From positions 1-19,817 of the forward strand of contig JAVBUP010000058.1 in the NCBI GenBank assembly GCA_031555175.1: a stretch of 19,817 bases of DNA, given 5' to 3'. Every line of letters begins with the position of its first letter. Position 1 is the first letter of the stretch. Positions 6,611 through 13,619 of this stretch are shown here, piece by piece. A model generated the notes under the pieces. That model saw nothing but the letters and a program-made list of their open reading frames with translations. It made no database searches and was not told where the DNA came from. A program made the translations under genes and the position numbers. Origin of the DNA: JAVBUP01 sp031555175. Lineage in GTDB: Bacteria > Bacillota_I > Bacilli_A > Erysipelotrichales > Coprobacillaceae.

Positions 6611-7369
6611 ATGTACTTTGATACTCACGTTCATCTTAATGATGCAAGATTATTTAGTAATATAGAAACCCATCTAAGTAATGCCATAAGCAATAATATA
6701 TCATATATGATATGTGTTGGTTATGACGTTGCCTCAAGTCTGTTAGCAGTTGAGATTGCTAACAGGTACTCGAATGTGTACGCTGCCGTCGGTATTGGAC
6801 CAAATGATAGCGCAGATGTAACAGACGAGGACTTGCGAAAGATAGATGAGTTAATGTCAGACCCCAAAGTAGTAGCTTTAGGAGAGATTGGATTAGATTA
6901 TCATTATGATTATTGTCCAAAGGAAAAACAAATTGAAGTTTTCCAAGCGCAGATTAAGATTGCTAAGAATTACAATAAGCCGTTAGTAATTCATAGTAGA
7001 GATGCATTGCAAGACACATTTGATTATCTTGAAGCTGGTCAACATTTCGGCGTGATGCACTGCTATAGTGGTAGTTATGAAATGGCTGAACGATTTATAA
7101 GTATAGGATACTATATATCTTTAGCCGGACCTGTAACATTCGCTAATGCAAAGACACCCAAAGAAGTGGCAATGAAAATAGATTTAGAAAAATTGTTGAT
7201 CGAAACTGACTGCCCTTATTTAACTCCTCATCCATATAGAGGAAAGTTGAATGAGCCGGCGAACGTAGTTTATGTCGCGCAGGAGATAGCTAGACTAAGA
7301 AACCTGGATGTAAATGAAGTCGCCCAACATACGACATTTAATGCCAAGAAAGTATTTGGTATTAAATAA
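6611..7369 (+). CDS. tatD: TatD-family metal-dependent deoxyribonuclease
   Basis: TatD proteins are two-metal hydrolases of the amidohydrolase fold that act as 3'-5' DNA exonucleases and in DNA quality control. The 252-residue protein has the usual length and all metal ligands: H6 and H8 (FDTHVHLND), E92 (LGEIGLDYH), H128 (VIHSRDA), H150 (MHCYSGS) and D200 (ETDCPYL). It has its own strong promoter and a very short leader. The 3D-domain gene follows after 12 bases, so the two share a transcript. In Bacillus the same pair (yabD, yabE) lies next to metS and rnmV; neither is here. Codon use looks slightly richer in GTC, GCC and GCG than neighbours, a weak impression only. Confidence 0.95.
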   Translation: MYFDTHVHLNDARLFSNIETHLSNAISNNISYMICVGYDVASSLLAVEIANRYSNVYAAVGIGPNDSADVTDEDLRKIDELMSDPKVVALGEIGLDYHYDYCPKEKQIEVFQAQIKIAKNYNKPLVIHSRDALQDTFDYLEAGQHFGVMHCYSGSYEMAERFISIGYYISLAGPVTFANAKTPKEVAMKIDLEKLLIETDCPYLTPHPYRGKLNEPANVVYVAQEIARLRNLDVNEVAQHTTFNAKKVFGIK

Positions 7370-7381
7370 GGAGGTAATTTT

Positions 7382-8359
7382 ATGATTACAAAGATAAAGA
7401 AGTTTTTTAAAGAATCAGACTCCCGTTATTCGGGACTAGTAATGTTAGTAGCAATATATTTAGCAGGTACGCTTTCTCTTACTACAATTGGAGCAGTAGG
7501 AACTATAGTTGATAGTAATAAAACTGTTGTTATTTCAATTATCGATGGGACTAATGAAGCAGTAGAAGTAGAAGTTAGAGAAAGATCATTAGAATATGTT
7601 TTAGATGTTTTAGAGATGAATGTAAGCACTCTTGATGAAATTAGTATGCCACTAAATCAAGTAGTAGCTGAAGGAGATGTCGTTACAATTAATCGTGTTA
7701 CGTATGCACAAGAAGAAGATATTGTAGCCATTGCAAAAAATACGGTTAAAAAAGTAGATTTAAGTGTTCCTTTGTTTAGTACTAAAGTATTAACAGAGGG
7801 AGCTGATGGAAGTATTACTAATATTTACAACGTTAAATATGTTAATGGTGTAGAAACGGATAGATATCTAGTAGATGTCCCATCAACAATCCAAGCGACT
7901 GATAAAGTTATTGGATATAGTACTGTACAAGCGGGAGCTTTCTTTACAGGAAGATTAACTCGTTATGGTGCTGACTGTAAAGGATGTAGTGGAAGAAATA
8001 ACGGCGGATATGGCGGAACTGCAGCGGGATTACCTGTATCAGTATATGGTGTAAACAGCAACGGAACTCCTTATATCACATATAAAGGTGAAAACTACTG
8101 GGTGTTAGCAGCTGATCCTTCAATTCCATTCTGTACAATTATTGAAGTGTCAAATCACAAAATGAAGGACAGAAATGGGAATAGTTTAGGAACTTTCAAA
8201 GGTATTGTCTTAGACCGTGGTGTTTATGGAACTTCAATTGATTTATTCACTGGAGGAGAAAACATCGGTGTTACTTATGCTAGTGGAGGAACTACATATA
8301 ACACGAACTACAAGATTCTATCAGTAGGATCTGGAAGCAGATATTGTTATAACAAATAA
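7382..8359 (+). CDS. YabE-like exported protein with DUF348, G5-like and 3D domains
   Basis: The 325-residue protein has a membrane segment or uncleaved signal at about 18-42, placing the rest outside the cell. Residues 47-106 fit DUF348 (beta-grasp, with LEYVLDVLEMN). Residues 110-180 fit a G5-like cell-wall-binding module (TEGADGSITNIYNVKYVNGV). The C-terminal part, from about 185, is a divergent 3D domain, named for three Asp. The likely ones are D245 (AADPSIP), D278 (VLDRG) and D287 (SIDLF), as in lytic transglycosylase-like peptidoglycan enzymes. Unusual are a Gly-rich insert with CKGC (C199, C202) and further Cys at 251 and 322. AGGAGG lies just upstream of the ATG. It probably remodels peptidoglycan; the exact activity is not shown by sequence. 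Confidence 0.88.
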   Translation: MITKIKKFFKESDSRYSGLVMLVAIYLAGTLSLTTIGAVGTIVDSNKTVVISIIDGTNEAVEVEVRERSLEYVLDVLEMNVSTLDEISMPLNQVVAEGDVVTINRVTYAQEEDIVAIAKNTVKKVDLSVPLFSTKVLTEGADGSITNIYNVKYVNGVETDRYLVDVPSTIQATDKVIGYSTVQAGAFFTGRLTRYGADCKGCSGRNNGGYGGTAAGLPVSVYGVNSNGTPYITYKGENYWVLAADPSIPFCTIIEVSNHKMKDRNGNSLGTFKGIVLDRGVYGTSIDLFTGGENIGVTYASGGTTYNTNYKILSVGSGSRYCYNK

Positions 8360-8377
8360 TGGCGAAAGCCATTTTTT
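8358..8377 (+). terminator. Terminator after the 3D-domain gene
   Basis: AATGGC, a GAAA tetraloop and GCCATT (8368-8373) followed by T residues form a compact hairpin that begins inside the stop codon of the gene. Confidence 0.88.
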
Positions 8378-8394
8378 GTTTGAAATATTATTAT

Positions 8395-8425
8395 AATAAG
8401 TTAAGCTACACTTGCTTAACTTATT
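8395..8425. repeat. Perfect 12-bp inverted repeat upstream of the mnmG promoter
   Basis: AATAAGTTAAGC (8395-8406) and GCTTAACTTATT (8414-8425) are exact reverse complements with a 7-base loop. It lies after a complete terminator and 15 bases before the mnmG -35, and it lacks a T-run. It may be an operator or a reserve terminator. Confidence 0.6.
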
Positions 8426-8440
8426 TGAGAAACGTTTTAT

Positions 8441-8469
8441 TTGTATAAATACTCAATTTATCATATAAT
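8441..8469 (+). promoter_or_regulatory. Promoter of mnmG
   Basis: TTGTAT (8441-8446), a 17-bp spacer and perfect TATAAT (8464-8469) precede mnmG by about 20 bases. The leader would be short and consist mainly of the ribosome binding site. Confidence 0.75.
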
Positions 8470-8490
8470 ATTTGCTTGGAGGTGAATTGT

Positions 8491-10359
8491 ATGCAAGATG
8501 TAATAATAGTTGGTGGTGGTCATGCTGGAATAGAGGCAACTTTAGCTGTAGCTAGAATGGGGATGAAGTCACTATTAATTTCAAGTAATTTAGATAACAT
8601 TGGTAGTCTTCCATGCAATCCATCAATCGGAGGACCTGCTAAAGGAATCGTAGTAAGAGAGATAGATGCTTTAGGTGGACAAATGGGAAAAACAGCAGAT
8701 GCTACATATCTACAAATGAAAATGTTGAATACTGCAAAAGGACCAGGGGTGCAATCGCTAAGAGCACAAGCTGATAAAATTGATTATCCAAAAATGATGT
8801 TAGATATTTTGAAAAAAGAACCTAATGTCACATTGCTTGAAGCAATGGTGGAAGATTTAATAATTATTGATAATAAAGTAAGTGGAGTAATTTTAGAAGA
8901 TGGGACAAAATTAGAATCAAAAGCTGTTATTTTAACTACTGGTACCTATTTAAAATCTAGAGTTTTAGTTGGTGACCAAATTACTCATGTTGGTCCAGAT
9001 AATCAACGCCAATCTTTATATCTATCAGATAAGCTCAAAGAAAGAGGCTTTACTATCTTAAGACTTAAGACTGGAACACCACCTCGTATTAAAAAAGATA
9101 GTATTGATTATTCTAAAACTGAAATACAATATGGTACAAATGCTAACTTAGCATTTAGTTTTGAAACTAATTTATTTATTCCTCTTGAAGAGCAAGAGCC
9201 ATGTTATTTAACATATACGACACCATTAACGCATCAGTTAATAAATGAAAACCTTCATTTATCAAGCATGTATTCTGGTATTGTAGAAGGGATAGGACCA
9301 AGATATTGTCCATCCATAGAAGATAAAGTCGTACGCTTTAGTGATAAAGAGAGACATCAGATTTTCTTAGAACCAGAATCAAGGCATTTAGATAGTATAT
9401 ATATTCAAGGATTTTCAACATCATTGCCTCATCATATCCAATATCAAATGATTAGATCATTACCAGGATTAGAGCAATGTGAAGTATTGAAGTATGCATA
9501 TGCAATTGAATATGATGCTATTGATCCAACGCAATTATGGCCAACGTTAGAAACTAAGCTACTCAAAAATTTATACACGGCTGGGCAAATTAATGGTACT
9601 TCGGGATATGAAGAAGCAGCTGGTCAAGGACTAATTGCCGGTATTAACGCTGTGAGAAGCATAGAAAAAGAGAAACCATTAATTCTAAGACGTGATGAAG
9701 CATATATAGGTGTATTAATTGATGACCTTGTTACTAAAGGAACAAAAGAACCATATCGCTTATTAACTTCACGTGCTGAGTATCGTTTATTATTAAGACA
9801 TGATAATGCCGATCAAAGATTAATGAAATACGGATATGATGTCGGATTGGTTAGTGATGATAGATATCATAGATTTGAAGTTAAGATTGATCAAATTAAT
9901 GATGAAATTGATAGACTAAAAACAATCCGTTTTACGCCTAAGCATGAAATCAATAATTTACTAGAAGAATTAGGAACAGCAAAGCTAACTGAAGGTATTA
10001 GTGCAAAAGAGTTAATTCAAAGACCAGAGTGTAATTATCGAGCGTTACTTCCTTATTTGGATGAATATCCAATTTTATCTGACGAACAAATGGACCAAAT
10101 TGATATTCAAATTAAGTATCAAGGGTATATTGAAAAGACATTAAGACAAGTTGAAAAGCAGTTAAAAATGGATGAAAAAGAAATACCTAGCAATATTGAT
10201 TATCAAGATATTATAAATCTATCTTTAGAAGCCAAACAAAAGCTATCAAATATTAAACCAATTACTATTGGTCAAGCTAGTCGTATTTCAGGTATTAATC
10301 CGGCGGATATAGCTGTATTGCTTATCTACTTAAAACAACATTATAAAGAGACAGATTAA
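8491..10359 (+). CDS. mnmG: tRNA uridine modification enzyme MnmG (GidA)
   Basis: MnmG is the FAD- and NADH-dependent partner of MnmE in making cmnm5U34 in tRNA. The protein is 622 residues, close to the usual 620-630. It opens with the FAD-binding IIVGGGHAGIEA (5-16), then SLPCNPSIGGPAKG with the conserved Cys at 42. Further conserved stretches are LKTGTPPRI, the GYEEAAGQGLIAGINA region, SRAEYRLLLRHDNAD and the helical C-terminal domain. The start at ATG 8491 is preferred over an in-frame TTG at 8476 because the intervening bases are the ribosome binding site itself (TTGGAGGTGA). It stands alone between its own promoter and terminator, unlike the common mnmE-mnmG-rsmG run. Confidence 0.98.
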   Translation: MQDVIIVGGGHAGIEATLAVARMGMKSLLISSNLDNIGSLPCNPSIGGPAKGIVVREIDALGGQMGKTADATYLQMKMLNTAKGPGVQSLRAQADKIDYPKMMLDILKKEPNVTLLEAMVEDLIIIDNKVSGVILEDGTKLESKAVILTTGTYLKSRVLVGDQITHVGPDNQRQSLYLSDKLKERGFTILRLKTGTPPRIKKDSIDYSKTEIQYGTNANLAFSFETNLFIPLEEQEPCYLTYTTPLTHQLINENLHLSSMYSGIVEGIGPRYCPSIEDKVVRFSDKERHQIFLEPESRHLDSIYIQGFSTSLPHHIQYQMIRSLPGLEQCEVLKYAYAIEYDAIDPTQLWPTLETKLLKNLYTAGQINGTSGYEEAAGQGLIAGINAVRSIEKEKPLILRRDEAYIGVLIDDLVTKGTKEPYRLLTSRAEYRLLLRHDNADQRLMKYGYDVGLVSDDRYHRFEVKIDQINDEIDRLKTIRFTPKHEINNLLEELGTAKLTEGISAKELIQRPECNYRALLPYLDEYPILSDEQMDQIDIQIKYQGYIEKTLRQVEKQLKMDEKEIPSNIDYQDIINLSLEAKQKLSNIKPITIGQASRISGINPADIAVLLIYLKQHYKETD

Positions 10360-10378
10360 ATTCTGTTTCTTCTTTTTT
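10346..10378 (+). terminator. Terminator of mnmG
   Basis: AAGAGACAGA (10346-10355) pairs with TCTGTTTCTT (10362-10371) with one G-T wobble, followed by six T. The stem overlaps the mnmG stop codon. Confidence 0.85.
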
Positions 10379-10411
10379 GTACGAATAAAAGTATATTAAT
10401 AGCGAGAATTT

Positions 10412-10420
10412 TGTTATAAT
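10412..10420 (+). promoter_or_regulatory. Extended -10 promoter for rsmG and the par genes
   Basis: TGTTATAAT (10412-10420) is a perfect extended -10 element located 20 bases before rsmG and after the mnmG terminator. The -35 position (TATATT, 10392-10397) is weak, as is usual for extended -10 promoters. Confidence 0.6.
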
Positions 10421-10440
10421 TGGGAAGTGAGGGATAAAAG

Positions 10441-11145
10441 ATGAATATTGAACAATTTGTACTAGCTCTAAGAGAAAAAGGGATAGAATTAAATCAAAAT
10501 CAACTTAATCAATTTAATAGATATCATGAGTTGTTAGTTGAATGGAACAGTAAGATGAATCTTACAAATATTTTAGATAAAGAAGATGTATATTTAAAAC
10601 ATTTCTATGATTCAATAACTTTGTCTTTCTACCATGATTTAGATTCTCAAAGTATATGTGATATTGGAGCTGGAGCTGGATTTCCTTCAATTCCTCTAAA
10701 AATCATTTATCCTAACTTAAAAATAGTAATAGTAGATTCATTAAATAAGAGAATTACATTCTTAAATCATCTTATTCAAGAATTAAAGTTGACTGATGTT
10801 TTGGCAGTTGCTGCTAGAGCGGAAGAATATGCGCAAGATCATCGTGAATCATTTGATATAGTTACAGCTAGAGCTGTAGCTAGATTAAATATATTAGATG
10901 AGTTATGCTTGCCGTTAGTAAAAAAGGATGGATATTTCATTTCTTTGAAAGGTAGTATTGCAGCTGAAGAAATAGCAGAAGCGAGAAAAGGGATTAGCAT
11001 ACTTGGTGGGGAAGTTATTCAAGTAAAAGAGTTTATGCTACCCAAAGAGGAATCTTTAAGAGTAAATGTATATGTAAAAAAAGTTAAGGATACTCCAAAG
11101 AGTTATCCACGACCATTTGCCAAAATAAAGAAACAACCATTATAG
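10441..11145 (+). CDS. rsmG: 16S rRNA (guanine-N7) methyltransferase RsmG (GidB)
   Basis: RsmG methylates N7 of G527 (E. coli numbering) in 16S rRNA using S-adenosylmethionine. The 234-residue protein is of normal length. The Rossmann-type core shows DIGAGAGFPSIPLKI (74-88) as SAM-binding motif I, then IVIVDSLNKRITFLNHL, and FDIVTARAVA, all typical of the family. The N-terminal helical part contains LLVEWNSKMNLTNI, also conserved. GAGGG lies just upstream of the ATG. It heads a tight run: noc begins 11 bases after its stop, then parA and parB. This is the order found beside oriC in many Firmicutes. Confidence 0.97.
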   Translation: MNIEQFVLALREKGIELNQNQLNQFNRYHELLVEWNSKMNLTNILDKEDVYLKHFYDSITLSFYHDLDSQSICDIGAGAGFPSIPLKIIYPNLKIVIVDSLNKRITFLNHLIQELKLTDVLAVAARAEEYAQDHRESFDIVTARAVARLNILDELCLPLVKKDGYFISLKGSIAAEEIAEARKGISILGGEVIQVKEFMLPKEESLRVNVYVKKVKDTPKSYPRPFAKIKKQPL

Positions 11146-11156
11146 GGGAATACGAT

Positions 11157-11933
11157 ATGGAGAACAAAGAACTAAAAATAATTAGCGTTGATGCAATCAT
11201 TCCAAATAAGTATCAACCTAGAACAAGATTTGAAAAAGATACAATTGTTGAATTAGCGCAGTCTATCCAAGAGAATGGGTTAATTCAACCATTAGTGGTT
11301 AGAGCAATAAGTGATGATCAATATGAATTAGTGGCAGGAGAAAGAAGATACCGTGCTGCTTACATTGCTGGGTTTAAAGAAGTTCCTTGTATAGTGCAAG
11401 ATTATAGTGAACAGCAATCAGCTGAAATTGCGATCATTGAGAATATTCAAAGAGAAGACTTAACAGCGATTGAAGAGGCAATAGCCTATGAAAAGCTAAT
11501 GCAGAGTCATAATTATACGCAAAGTCAGTTAGCTACTAAAGTTGGTAAGAAGCAATCAACTATTGCTAATAAATTGAGATTATTAAATCTCCCTGATAAT
11601 ATCCAAACTAAAGTAAGGGAACGCAGTATATCAGAAAGACATGCTAGAGCATTATTATCACTTCGTAATGAAAAGAAGATGAATGATGTTATGGAACAAA
11701 TAATTAGTAAAGATTTAACTGTTAAACAAACAGAAGATTTAGTTCAATCTAAAATTAAGCCGCTAAATAAGGCAAATCGTGGCATTACACAAAACGTAAA
11801 AATTGCTATTAATACAATTAACCAGGCAGTTGAAATGGTTAAGAAAACTGGCAGTGTAGTTGAAAAAGAAGAGATAGAAAAAGAAGACGAATATGTAATT
11901 ACTATTCGTATTAAAAAGTGGAAGGGAGAATAA
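11157..11933 (+). CDS. noc: Noc-like ParB-family nucleoid occlusion protein, short N-terminus
   Basis: The 258-residue protein is a ParB/Noc CTPase. PNKYQPR (16-22), GERRYRA (61-67) and ENIQRED (95-101) are the nucleotide-binding motifs. TQSQLATKVGKKQSTIANKL (121-140) is the KorB-like helix-turn-helix. A charged C-terminal region for dimerisation ends in basic residues. Position between rsmG and parA, with a second ParB downstream, points to Noc. Unlike Bacillus Noc, the protein starts almost directly in the CTPase domain and lacks the amphipathic membrane-targeting helix. AGGGGAA (11144-11150) fits ATG 11157, and no in-frame upstream ATG exists in the gap. It may instead be a second ParB with another role. 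ParA starts 1 base after its stop. Confidence 0.82.
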   Translation: MENKELKIISVDAIIPNKYQPRTRFEKDTIVELAQSIQENGLIQPLVVRAISDDQYELVAGERRYRAAYIAGFKEVPCIVQDYSEQQSAEIAIIENIQREDLTAIEEAIAYEKLMQSHNYTQSQLATKVGKKQSTIANKLRLLNLPDNIQTKVRERSISERHARALLSLRNEKKMNDVMEQIISKDLTVKQTEDLVQSKIKPLNKANRGITQNVKIAINTINQAVEMVKKTGSVVEKEEIEKEDEYVITIRIKKWKGE

Positions 11934-11934
11934 T

Positions 11935-12702
11935 ATGGGAAAGATTATTGCAGTTACCAATCAAAAAGGTGGAGTTGGTAAGACGACAACCAGTGTGAAT
12001 CTTGCAGCAGGGCTTGCCTATTTAGGAAAGAAAGTATTGCTAGCAGATATTGATCCGCAAGGAAATGCTACACATGGAATTGGTGTAGATCGCACAATGG
12101 TAACAACAAATATGTATGATATAATTATGGGGCAAGGTAAAGTAAGAGATGCCTTAGTGAATACAGACATCAATGGCTTACAAGTAATTCCAGCGACAAT
12201 TGATTTAGCGAGTACAGATTTAGAACTTGCTCAAGTAAAACAGGGAAGAGAAAAGATACTTAAGGCAAAGTTAGAAGAGATTAAAAATGATTTTGATTTC
12301 ATTATTATTGATTGCCCACCATCTTTGGGATTACTAAATACTAATGCTTTGACGGCAGCTGATTCAGTAATCATTCCTGTGCAATGTGAGTATTATGCTC
12401 TTGAGGGTCTAACTCAATTATTAAGTACCATTCAATTAACGCAAAGAGTATTCAATCCGCAATTAACAATTGAAGGAGTGCTGCTCACAATGCTTGATTC
12501 AAGAACTAAGTTAAGTATTGAAGTAAGTCAAGAAGTAAGAAAGTATTTTAGAGAAAAAGTATATCGTAGTGAAATTCCAAGAAATATTAAATTAAGTGAG
12601 GCACCATCACAAGGATTATCAATCTTTGATTTTGATGGGAAATCAGAAGGGGCAAGAGCTTATGCCCAACTAGCAAAGGAAGTGATTTCTAAAAATGGCT
12701 AA
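11935..12702 (+). CDS. parA: Chromosome-partitioning ATPase ParA (Soj)
   Basis: ParA/Soj is a deviant Walker A ATPase that, with ParB, moves and separates chromosome origins and modulates DnaA. The 255-residue protein has KGGVGKTT (11-18) with the signature Lys, LLADIDPQGNAT (35-46), and the Walker B strand FIIIDCPPSLGLL, with Asp at 126. Length matches Soj, without the N-terminal extension of plasmid ParAs. GAAGGGAG lies shortly before the ATG. It begins 1 base after noc and overlaps parB by 8 bases, so the three are translated from one transcript and probably coupled. Confidence 0.97.
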   Translation: MGKIIAVTNQKGGVGKTTTSVNLAAGLAYLGKKVLLADIDPQGNATHGIGVDRTMVTTNMYDIIMGQGKVRDALVNTDINGLQVIPATIDLASTDLELAQVKQGREKILKAKLEEIKNDFDFIIIDCPPSLGLLNTNALTAADSVIIPVQCEYYALEGLTQLLSTIQLTQRVFNPQLTIEGVLLTMLDSRTKLSIEVSQEVRKYFREKVYRSEIPRNIKLSEAPSQGLSIFDFDGKSEGARAYAQLAKEVISKNG

Positions 12703-13564
12703 TCAAAAACCGAAACTAGGGAAAGGCCTAGATGCAATCTTTGGTGGAGATATTACTGAACTAATTAATGATATTGAGAATAACACACCAAAATCTAATC
12801 AAGTAGAAGTAGAATTAAAAGATATTAGACCAAATCCTTATCAACCAAGGCGTTATTTTGATGAAGAAAAACTGGCTGAGTTAGCATCATCAATTAAGCA
12901 ACATGGGGTATTTACGCCAGTAATCTTAAAAAAATCAATTCAAGGTTATGAAATCGTTGCTGGAGAAAGACGTGTAAGAGCAAGTAAGATAGCAGGATTA
13001 GAAAGAATTCCAGCAATTATTGTTGATTTTAGCGATGATCAAATGATGGAAATAGCATTACTTGAAAATATTCAACGTGAGGATTTAAACGCTATTGAAG
13101 AAGCACAAGCATATAAAGCTATCATGGAAAGATTATCCTTAACTCAAGAAAAGTTAGCTGAGCGTATTGGGAAATCAAGATCGCATATTGCTAATACCAT
13201 GCGTTTATTAACATTACCTGAGAAAATTCAGAACTTAGTTTTAGATGGCAAGTTGTCAATGGGCCATGTTCGTCCATTAATCACATTAGATAAAGATAAA
13301 GCAGTCCAAATTGCAACAAGAGCAGTTGAAGATAACTTGACAGCCAGAGATGTAGAAAATATTGTTCGTGGGTTAGAATTAGGAAAGTTAAAAAAAGATA
13401 CTCCTAAAGTGGAAAAGGATAAGCATTTCACTTATGTAGAAGGACTAATGAGAAAAAAGTATGGAACTAAAATTAGTGTTGATGATAACAGTATTACAAT
13501 TAAATATAATGGTGTAAATGATTTAAACAGAATTCTAGAGATTATGGGATTAATTGAAGATTAG
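12695..13564 (+). CDS. parB: Chromosome-partitioning protein ParB (Spo0J)
   Basis: ParB binds parS sites, loads as a CTP-dependent clamp and stimulates ParA. The 289-residue protein starts with KPKLGKGLDAIFGGD (5-19), the basic N-terminal peptide known to activate ParA. It then has RPNPYQPRR (45-53), GERRVRA (90-96), ENIQRED (124-130), the helix-turn-helix LTQEKLAERIGKSRSHIANT (149-168), and a C-terminal dimerisation domain. The start ATG lies inside the parA gene, 8 bases before its end, with AAGGAAGTGA upstream. The N-terminal peptide is absent from the Noc-like paralogue, which separates the two roles. No parS-like palindrome was recognised in the window by eye. Confidence 0.97.
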   Translation: MANQKPKLGKGLDAIFGGDITELINDIENNTPKSNQVEVELKDIRPNPYQPRRYFDEEKLAELASSIKQHGVFTPVILKKSIQGYEIVAGERRVRASKIAGLERIPAIIVDFSDDQMMEIALLENIQREDLNAIEEAQAYKAIMERLSLTQEKLAERIGKSRSHIANTMRLLTLPEKIQNLVLDGKLSMGHVRPLITLDKDKAVQIATRAVEDNLTARDVENIVRGLELGKLKKDTPKVEKDKHFTYVEGLMRKKYGTKISVDDNSITIKYNGVNDLNRILEIMGLIED

Positions 13565-13619
13565 GTAAAGTTTAAAAACTAACTGCCTGTAGTTATATGT
13601 TGTATAGGAGGAAGCAGAA

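Noticed and set aside
9770..9775. CACGTG core as a possible parS
   Set aside because: The flanks do not match the TGTTNCACGTGAAACA consensus, and it is within mnmG coding sequence.
11103..11111. DnaA-box-like TTATCCACG
   Set aside because: It is single, has one mismatch, and lies inside the coding end of rsmG, with no cluster around it. Not evidence of an origin.
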